Below, one piece after another: positions 5,806 through 10,569 of a DNA stretch of 10,569 nt (position 1 is the stretch's first letter; each line of letters opens with the position of its first letter). This DNA is from Aureococcus anophagefferens (taxonomy: Eukaryota > Sar > Pelagophyceae > Pelagomonadales > Pelagomonadaceae), in NCBI RefSeq assembly GCF_000186865.1, contig NW_008705562.1:2176415-2186983 (forward strand). The letters run 5' to 3'. The notes under the pieces were generated by a model, which saw nothing but the letters and a program-made list of their open reading frames with translations, was not told where the DNA came from and ran no database searches. Made by a program: the position numbers and the translations under genes.

Positions 5806-6554
5806 GCGGCGTAGAAGACGGGCGGCCGCGTCGCGAAGCCCGCGCGCTCGACCTTGCTCCGGAAGGCCGGCGGCGGCGGGAAGGCGGCGATGGACCGCTG
5901 GAGGTGGTTGTACTCGTCCCAGCGCGCGCCCGACAGCAGCGCGCCGAGCCGCGGCACGACGTGCTTGATGAAGAGTCGCGCGATTGGCGCGAGGACGCCC
6001 TCCGTCGGCTCGCAGAACTCCATGACCGCGAGCGTCGCGCCCGGCGCGGCGACGCGGCGCATCTCCCTCAGGGCGCCGTCGACGTCGGGGATGTTGCGGA
6101 TGCCGAAGCTGATGGAGATCTTGTCGAAACCGCCGTCCGCCAAGTGTTCGAGGTCCGTCGCGTCGCCGAGCGCGAGCTCGACGGTGCCGTCGAGGCCCGC
6201 GGCGGCGACCTTCGTGCGGCCGATGGCGAGCATGTTCGCGCTCGGGTCGACGCCGAGCACTGCCGGCCCCGCGGCGCCCTCGAGGATCGCGACGTCCGCC
6301 GTCCCCGTCGCGAGGTCGAGCACGCGGTCGCTCGGCGCCAGTTCGAGCGCGGCCACGAGGCCCCGCCGCCAGCCCTGGTCCATGCCCAGCGACATGAACT
6401 TGTTCGCCAGGTCGTAGCGCCGCGCGATGCGGTTGAACATCTGGCCCGTGCCCAGGTCCTCCGCCGGCGCGCCCTCCTCGAGGCCGCCGAGCGTGACGAG
6501 CAGCCCGACGAGGATCGCCGACAGCACACCGACGAGCGCCGGGCCGGGCTTCAT
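5769..6554 (-). CDS. UbiE/MenG/COQ5-family quinone C-methyltransferase
   Basis: This 261-residue SAM-dependent methyltransferase carries the family signatures: MFNRIARRYDLANKFMSLGM (39-58), motif I RVLDLATGTADVAI (77-90), the acidic ribose-binding GVDPSANML (101-109), DATDL (131-135), SFGIRNIPD (149-157), VMEFCEP (177-183) and EYNHLQRSIAAFP (214-226). The family performs the ring C-methylation in menaquinone/phylloquinone or ubiquinone synthesis. ATGTADVA in motif I, rather than the AGGTGD I recall from COQ5, and the plastid neighbours favour a MenG role in phylloquinone for photosystem I, but this is inference. Residues 6-24 form a hydrophobic segment that could be a signal sequence or membrane anchor; a clear transit peptide is not seen. 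The start is the ATG at 6554; only about 40 residues precede the conserved domain. It converges on the fibrillin gene and diverges from the sulfotransferase gene. Confidence 0.92.
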   Translation of the reverse strand: MKPGPALVGVLSAILVGLLVTLGGLEEGAPAEDLGTGQMFNRIARRYDLANKFMSLGMDQGWRRGLVAALELAPSDRVLDLATGTADVAILEGAAGPAVLGVDPSANMLAIGRTKVAAAGLDGTVELALGDATDLEHLADGGFDKISISFGIRNIPDVDGALREMRRVAAPGATLAVMEFCEPTEGVLAPIARLFIKHVVPRLGALLSGARWDEYNHLQRSIAAFPPPPAFRSKVERAGFATRPPVFYAAGSVALYVGTAN

Positions 6555-6691
6555 CGTCTTTCGATGCGGCGCGATTCGGCGCGAGGCTGCGAGTCTGAGA
6601 GCGTCGGCCAGCGCAGCCTCGTCGACGGGCGGCCGTGTGGTTCAGCGAGCGATCTTGAGGTAAAACGAGCAAGGCAAGGTCGGCGCGCGCG
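6555..6691. promoter_or_regulatory. 137-bp divergent promoter region
   Basis: This gap lies between the ATGs of the quinone methyltransferase (-) and the sulfotransferase (+) and must serve both genes. The part nearest the sulfotransferase is relatively AT-containing (GATCTTGAGGTAAAACGAGC at 6651-6670). No TATA box or clear binding site was recognised. Confidence 0.5.
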
Positions 6692-8365
6692 ATGGGCCGC
6701 GCCTTCCCGCGGTGCAGCCGTGCGCTGCTGCTGCTCTTCGGCAGCATCGCGGTCGTCGCCGACGACAGCCAGCTGCCGCAGCGCCTCCGGCAGCTCGACG
6801 CGGCGCGCGCCGCCTTCGCGCGCACGCCGGACCGGCCGAGCGCCTACCTGCTCGCGCGCGCGCTCCTCAGCTACGGCCACGTGCGGCCGTCGACGGTGTC
6901 GAACGCGTTCTACGTCGAGGCCGCGGAGACCTACCGGCGCGCGGCGGCGCTCGGCGGCGCCGCGCCGAGCGACGCGTCGCTGCTCGTCGACGAGGCTGGC
7001 GCGTGGGTCCAGGACGGGAACGGCGCGCGCGCGTTCGCGGCGCTCGCGGACGCCGAGGCGGCGCTCGGCTGCGGCGTCGCGGAAGCCTGCGCGTTCCCCG
7101 ACGCGACGGCGTCGCGGCTCTGGGAGGCGCGCGGCGACGCGCTCGACCTCCAGGCCGGCCGCGACGCCGCGGCCGCGGAGGCCGCGTACCGGACGTCGCT
7201 CGCCGCGGGCGCGCGCGCGCCCGTGCTCAACAAGGTCTGCCGCCTCGTGTCCCGCGAGCGGAAGCGGGGCGGCGCGCTCGGCGGCGACGACGCCGCGCGG
7301 CGGTGCGTCGCCGATATTGATGCTGTGGTCGCAGCACACGGCACATCAGCCTACGACGGCGCGCGCCTGCTCTACACGGCCTTCGCCCTGCGCGAGGGCC
7401 TGGGCGACCACGACGGCGCCTTCGCGGCGCTCGAGCGGGCCAACGCCATCGAGCTCCGGCCGGAGGCGGAGCGCGCGGCGCTCGCGGCGTCGCGCGACGC
7501 GAATCTACGAGTGCTCAAGTCCATCTTCGCGACGCGCGAGGGCCTCGCGCAGCTGGAGGCCTTCAGCCCCCGCGGCCGGCCGGAGCGGCGGCCCGTCTTC
7601 GTCGTGGGCCTCCCGCGGAGCGGGTCGACGCTCGTCGAGGCGATCCTCGGCGGCCACCCGCGGTGCCACGGCCTCGGCGAGGACAGCGTCTACAACCCGG
7701 CCATGGTCGCCTTCCGCGACGGCATGGCGGCGGCGACGACCGGCGCCGAGCTCGCGGCGCTCTACGAGTCGACGGCCGACGCGGTCTGGCGGGGCATGGT
7801 CGCGGCCGCGCCGCCGGAGAAGCGGGAGCAGCCGGGCCTCGTCGTCGTCGACAAGATGCTCATGAACCTGCGCACGCTGCCCTTCCTGCACCTGCTCTTC
7901 CCCGACGCGCGCGTCGTCGCCCTCGCGCGCGACGCCGAGGACGTCGTCTTCTCCTGCTTCAAGGCCGAGCTCACGGCGCTCGCGCTCTACAACGACCTCG
8001 ACGACATCGTCGGCGAGCTCGCGTGCGACCGCGACCACCTCGACCACTGGCGCACCGTGCTGCCCCCGGGCCGCGTCCTCGAGCTCCGCTACGAGGACCT
8101 CGTCGCCGACTTCGGCAACGCGTCCGCGCGGCTCCTCGACTTCGTCGGGCTCCCGCCCGTCGACGGCTTCGACGCCGCGGACTTCCACAAGACCGCGTCC
8201 CAGGTCCAGACCTGCTCCAAGGAGCAGGTCAACCGGCCCATCTACGCGACGGCCGTCGGCTCCGCCAGGCCCTACGCGGCGCACCTCGCGGCGACGAACG
8301 CGAAGCTCGCGGCGCTCGCGGAGACGCGGCGGCGGCCGGCGAAGAAGAAGAAGCGGAAGAAGTAA
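6692..8365 (+). CDS. TPR-like/PAPS-dependent sulfotransferase, secretory pathway
   Basis: The protein has 557 residues. Residues 9-23 form a signal peptide or signal anchor (ALLLLFGSIAVVADD). About 25-270 are Ala/Leu-rich helical pairs resembling degenerate TPR repeats. The sulfotransferase domain starts at about 300: VFVVGLPRSGSTLVE (302-316) is the P-loop that holds the 5'-phosphosulfate of PAPS, GED (329-331) offers a candidate acidic residue, DKMLMNLR (387-394) and RVVALARDAEDVVFSCF (407-423) give the 3'-phosphate site with Arg413 and Ser421, and NRPIYATAVGSARPY (514-528) is a family motif near the end. This order matches bacterial-type TPR-Sulfotransfer_3 proteins and the tyrosylprotein sulfotransferase relatives. 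It transfers sulfate from PAPS to a hydroxyl; the acceptor cannot be told. The tail is Lys-rich (KKKKRKK). Codons at 7313-7348 are unusually AT-ended. Start chosen as the ATG giving the signal peptide. Confidence 0.88.
   Translation: MGRAFPRCSRALLLLFGSIAVVADDSQLPQRLRQLDAARAAFARTPDRPSAYLLARALLSYGHVRPSTVSNAFYVEAAETYRRAAALGGAAPSDASLLVDEAGAWVQDGNGARAFAALADAEAALGCGVAEACAFPDATASRLWEARGDALDLQAGRDAAAAEAAYRTSLAAGARAPVLNKVCRLVSRERKRGGALGGDDAARRCVADIDAVVAAHGTSAYDGARLLYTAFALREGLGDHDGAFAALERANAIELRPEAERAALAASRDANLRVLKSIFATREGLAQLEAFSPRGRPERRPVFVVGLPRSGSTLVEAILGGHPRCHGLGEDSVYNPAMVAFRDGMAAATTGAELAALYESTADAVWRGMVAAAPPEKREQPGLVVVDKMLMNLRTLPFLHLLFPDARVVALARDAEDVVFSCFKAELTALALYNDLDDIVGELACDRDHLDHWRTVLPPGRVLELRYEDLVADFGNASARLLDFVGLPPVDGFDAADFHKTASQVQTCSKEQVNRPIYATAVGSARPYAAHLAATNAKLAALAETRRRPAKKKKRKK
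8210..8229. repeat. 9-bp-arm inverted repeat inside the sulfotransferase gene
   Basis: ACCTGCTCC (8210-8218) and GGAGCAGGT (8221-8229) are exact reverse complements with only AA between. CAGGT at 8201-8205 can also pair with ACCTG at 8210-8214, giving an alternative stem. The stretch encodes TCSKEQV before the conserved NRPIY motif, so coding constraint and GC bias may explain it. Confidence 0.6.
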
Positions 8366-8451
8366 CAAAAGCCTCCCTCTGCTCGCGCCTAACATACAAT
8401 CTTACGGGAACTTGATCAGGGCGAGATCTCACTCGCGCGCTCCGTCGTAGC
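8366..8451. other. 86-bp convergent intergenic region
   Basis: This gap lies between the sulfotransferase (+) and ankyrin (-) stops. It is clearly lower in GC (for example AACATACAATCTTACGGG near 8391-8407) than the gene before it. GCGAG (8421-8425) and CTCGC (8432-8436) form a weak inverted repeat around AGATCT. The CTTGTA/CGAAAAA pair of the first two convergent gaps is absent here. Confidence 0.45.
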
Positions 8452-9252
8452 TCAGTCGTCCCGGCTCGAGCGCCAGAACGACAGCACGTGCCAGAAGACC
8501 TCGTTCGGCACGCGCGCGGCTTTGGTCTTCGTCGTTGGCGATGACGGGAACGCGAACAGGCGCTCGAAGATCACCATCTCCGCGGCGCTGAGCGTCTTCA
8601 GCTTGAGAATCCCAGATGCGGCATGAGGCGGCGTCGCGCGGCCGCGCGCGCAGAGCGAACGGAGTCGCACGAGCTCCACCCGCGGAGCGCGCTCGTAGGC
8701 TTTCCAACTGCCGGCGGACTTGACTTCGCGGATGAGATTTATGATTGAGGCTTTTGAGTCGCCATAGCCATGCCGTAGGGTCGTCGCCTCGGCGTTGAGA
8801 CCCTTAGCATCCTGCAAATAGCAATTGGCACCACGGCGCAAGAGGAGTTTCGCAAGAACTAAGCCGTGCTTTTTAGCGAAGCAATTCATGAGCGCTGTGC
8901 GCCCAATCTCATTACGTGCGTCGACTTCCGCACCGCCATCAAGCAACGCGTCCATCTCTCCCTGGAACTGGCACATCATGAGGGGCGCATCTTTGATACC
9001 GCGCGGCGCGCCGCGACAGAGATTCGCGTCAGCGCCGTGAGCCAGTAGGAGGCGCACCGCATCCGCGCGATTGCTTCGACAATCTCTATATTGCGGGAGA
9101 TGAGAGAGTACAATGTGTAAGAGCGCGCAGTCACGAAGAACAGAATCAGTGAATAAGACGTTCGGATCTCGCGTGCCGCTCTCGAACCAATTTCGCAGGG
9201 TGTCGACGTCTCCATCTTCCGCAGCCTCGATGATTTTCGGTGGCACGCTCAT
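8452..9252 (-). CDS. Ankyrin-repeat protein with EVFWHVLSFW C-terminal box
   Basis: The protein has 266 residues from the ATG at 9252; the only upstream candidate is TTG at 9261. Four ankyrin-like repeats can be traced: about 5-36, 42-77 (AVRLLLAHGADANL), 86-112 (ALLDGGAEVDARN) and 114-147 (GRTALMNCFAKK, AKLLLRRGANCYLQD). Then come a linker with YERAPRVELVRLRSLCARG (186-204) and a C-terminal box, RVPNEVFWHVLSFWRSSRD (247-265). Ankyrin repeats mediate protein binding; the C-terminal box resembles an F-box-like helix and, as I recall, recurs in large pelagophyte ankyrin families, so an adaptor role is possible. The gene is far poorer in GC than its neighbours, mostly over its ankyrin half, and uses many AT-ended codons. 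This suggests a mobile, recently duplicated or transferred family member. Specific function unknown. Confidence 0.85.
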   Translation of the reverse strand: MSVPPKIIEAAEDGDVDTLRNWFESGTRDPNVLFTDSVLRDCALLHIVLSHLPQYRDCRSNRADAVRLLLAHGADANLCRGAPRGIKDAPLMMCQFQGEMDALLDGGAEVDARNEIGRTALMNCFAKKHGLVLAKLLLRRGANCYLQDAKGLNAEATTLRHGYGDSKASIINLIREVKSAGSWKAYERAPRVELVRLRSLCARGRATPPHAASGILKLKTLSAAEMVIFERLFAFPSSPTTKTKAARVPNEVFWHVLSFWRSSRDD

Positions 9253-9447
9253 CGCCTCCAAATGTGTACAGTTATGTGTCGGCTTACGCCTTGGTCAAGA
9301 CGGGCGTTCTTGGCTCGCGGTCTTCAAATTTTACACTCCAGACGCTGTCTGCTCGCCGAAAAATTTATTAGCCCGACGCCGTAGCCTCCTATTAACCGAT
9401 CGCCTCACCGGCGACTGTCCGTCCTCGCCAGAGAACGACGCCGAAAC
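9253..9447. promoter_or_regulatory. 195-bp AT-richer intergenic region upstream of the ankyrin gene
   Basis: This gap holds the ankyrin promoter and the 3' end of the next minus-strand gene. On the minus strand AATAAA occurs at 9369-9364, about 80 bases after the stop of the Trp-repeat gene, and could be a polyadenylation signal; the same AT block (AAAAATTTATTA at 9359-9370) could instead be a TATA-like promoter element 107-118 bp upstream of the ankyrin ATG. The two readings cannot be separated from sequence alone. Confidence 0.45.
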
Positions 9448-10569
9448 TTAGTCGGCCCGGTACGTGCCGTAGAGCGTCGGGACGGGGCGCTTCGGCGGGT
9501 CGAGCCATCCTCGCACCTCGCGCCACTTGGACTCGCGCCGCTCCTCGAGGACCCGGTCGTCGCGCCAGGCCTTGAGGGCCGCGCGCCAGTCGCGAAACCG
9601 GTCCTTGAGCACGTAGCGGCGGCCCGGCTCCGCGGCGGCGAGCCAGAGCCGGCCCACGCGGTGCCTTTCGCGCTCCGCGCGGAGCGCCCACGTCGCGAGG
9701 CGCGCGCCGAGGACGCGCGCGTTCGCCGCCCCGGCGACGAGCGCGGCCCGCGCGCGGAGGTCGCCCGTCGCGCGCGCCCACCAGGCAAAGGGCCCGCGGC
9801 AGACGTGCGCGTCCGCGGCGGCGACCGCGCGCCGGAGCACCTTCCGCTGGCGCTCGAGCGCGAGCGCGCGGCGCCGCGCGCGCCAGCCGACCCAGTCGGC
9901 CCAGACGCGCTGGAGGAGGCCGTCGGCGTGCCAGCGCGCGGCCTTGGCGGCCCGGATCTTCGCCGCGGCGACGCGCCGCTTCCAGGGCCCGAGGCCCCGC
10001 CAGAGGAGGTTCGCGCGGTCGTAGTGGAGCCGCGCGACGCGCCCGAGGTGCTTCGCCAGCAGCCGGTCCGCGGCGGCCGTCGCCTCGGCCTCGGCCCTCG
10101 CCGCCTCGCGCGCGTCGAAGAGCGCGTCGGCGTCGCGCGCGCGCGCGCGCTCCTCGTCGCGCGCGCGGAGCGACGCGCGCTGCTCCGCGAGCCGCCGCTC
10201 CGTGCGCTCCGCGAGGCAGCGGCGCCGCTCGCGGCGCTCGACGGCGCGCGCGTCCAGCGCCCGCTGGAGCCGCGGCGCGCCGCGCGCCGCGGGCGGCGCG
10301 GGCGACGCGCTCCGCGCGGACGACGGCGCGCGCCGCGACGACGCCGACGACGACGGCGGCGGCGGCGGGGCGTCGCCGCGGGCCGTCTCGACCGTGAGCG
10401 CCGGCGCCGCCCGCGCCGCGAGGCGCCGGCGCAGCCGCGCCTCGAAGGCCTCGATCTTCGCGAGCCGCGCGGCCTCCGCCGCGATCTCCGCGTCGTCGAC
10501 GCGCGCGGCCGCCGCGGCCCGGCGCCAGGCGGCGCAGGCGCGGCGCAGGACGGACCGCGCGCGAAGCGT
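9448..10569 (-). CDS. Sfi1-like Trp-repeat coiled-coil protein, 5' end missing
   Basis: A stop-free minus-strand frame runs from the window edge to TAA at 9450-9448: 373 residues with no ATG in it, so the start lies outside. Counted from the edge, residues 21-60 are charged helix, 68-100 a Pro/Ser/Ala linker, about 100-165 a strongly charged Arg/Glu/Ala coiled coil, and 186-356 a region with fourteen Trp residues. Many fit the (F/L)-x2-W-(K/R) core of Sfi1 centrin-binding repeats: LGPWK (193-197), FAWW (261-264), LATW (291-294), FRDWR (325-329), LKAWR (332-336). Trp 196, 229, 263, 294 and 328 are spaced 31-34 residues, close to Sfi1's period of about 33. The protein ends LDPPKRPVPTLYGTYRAD. 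A centrin-binding centrosomal or basal-body protein is inferred; a generic CCDC-type coiled-coil protein is the alternative. No long plus-strand frame competes here. Confidence 0.68.
   Translation of the reverse strand, partial: TLRARSVLRRACAAWRRAAAAARVDDAEIAAEAARLAKIEAFEARLRRRLAARAAPALTVETARGDAPPPPPSSSASSRRAPSSARSASPAPPAARGAPRLQRALDARAVERRERRRCLAERTERRLAEQRASLRARDEERARARDADALFDAREAARAEAEATAAADRLLAKHLGRVARLHYDRANLLWRGLGPWKRRVAAAKIRAAKAARWHADGLLQRVWADWVGWRARRRALALERQRKVLRRAVAAADAHVCRGPFAWWARATGDLRARAALVAGAANARVLGARLATWALRAERERHRVGRLWLAAAEPGRRYVLKDRFRDWRAALKAWRDDRVLEERRESKWREVRGWLDPPKRPVPTLYGTYRAD
10134..10150. repeat. Alternating CG run of 17 bases
   Basis: An unbroken alternation of C and G extends from 10134 to 10150 within the Trp-repeat gene, where it encodes alternating Arg and Ala in the coiled-coil part. 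Such runs can adopt Z-DNA and are prone to length change, but here it may only reflect the Arg/Ala coding content. Confidence 0.6.

Noticed and set aside
7303..7349. Possible 47-base GT-AG intron around the AT-rich patch in the sulfotransferase gene
   Set aside because: Removal would shift the frame, and the continuous frame gives a signal peptide upstream and a complete sulfotransferase domain downstream.
5742..7865. A 707-codon plus-strand open frame
   Set aside because: It is antisense to the quinone methyltransferase and then an out-of-frame shadow of the sulfotransferase, with low-complexity Arg/Ser/Pro content.
9002..9015. 14-bp perfect palindrome of C and G in the ankyrin gene
   Set aside because: Similar GGCGCGCC-centred palindromes recur in the window (for example near 4094 and 10275) and are expected from base composition.
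9392..9788. Two further minus-strand frames overlapping the Trp-repeat gene
   Set aside because: Both are low-complexity Arg/Ala/Gly shadows; only the frame ending at 9448 has Sfi1-like Trp spacing and stays open to the window edge.
1..10569. tRNA, rRNA, CRISPR, transposon or viral genes
   Set aside because: No cloverleaf consensus, spaced repeats, transposase motifs or terminal inverted repeats were found on reading both strands.

Overview
The window reads as a piece of nuclear genome from a very GC-rich, intron-poor stramenopile alga, most likely a pelagophyte of the Aureococcus/Pelagomonas kind. Three things support this: long single-exon eukaryotic genes (eIF6, an MBD/PHD/RING chromatin protein, a CaaX-tailed EF-hand protein); plastid presequences of the secondary-plastid type, with a signal peptide followed by Phe or Leu at the cleavage point; and an ankyrin protein whose C-terminal box (EVFWHVLSFW) I recall from pelagophyte ankyrin families. 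The species is an inference.

Layout, left to right. (1) 3-2051 (+): C-terminal part of a multidomain chromatin protein with a basic tail, MBD, PHD, half CXXC zinc finger, Tudor-like domain and RING-H2. (2) 2123-2875 (-): eIF6. (3) 2876-3300: 425-bp divergent promoter. (4) 3301-4065 (+): four-EF-hand, calflagin-like protein ending in a prenylation box. (5) 4156-4707 (-): lumenal FKBP-type prolyl isomerase. (6) 4788-5687 (+): PAP/fibrillin protein, sharing an 80-bp bidirectional promoter with the FKBP. (7) 5769-6554 (-): UbiE/MenG/COQ5-family quinone methyltransferase. (8) 6692-8365 (+): secretory-pathway PAPS sulfotransferase with an N-terminal helical, TPR-like region. (9) 8452-9252 (-): ankyrin protein lying in a block of much lower GC. 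(10) 9448-10569 (-): C-terminal part of a protein with Sfi1-like Trp repeats, running off the window.

The first nine genes alternate strictly between strands, so each pair is either convergent (71-90 bp between stops) or divergent (425, 80 and 137 bp between ATGs). Three neighbours (FKBP, fibrillin, quinone methyltransferase) point to the plastid or thylakoid and may form a small photosynthesis-maintenance cluster. The most unusual item is the first gene. It joins a methyl-CpG reader with residues consistent with binding, a histone-tail reader, a CpG-binding half zinc finger, a Tudor-like domain and a ubiquitin-ligase RING in one chain. That resembles UHRF1 in logic but is built from other parts.

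No tRNA, rRNA, CRISPR array or transposon was recognised. Because GC is so high, long stop-free frames lie antisense to nearly every gene; they were treated as shadows.
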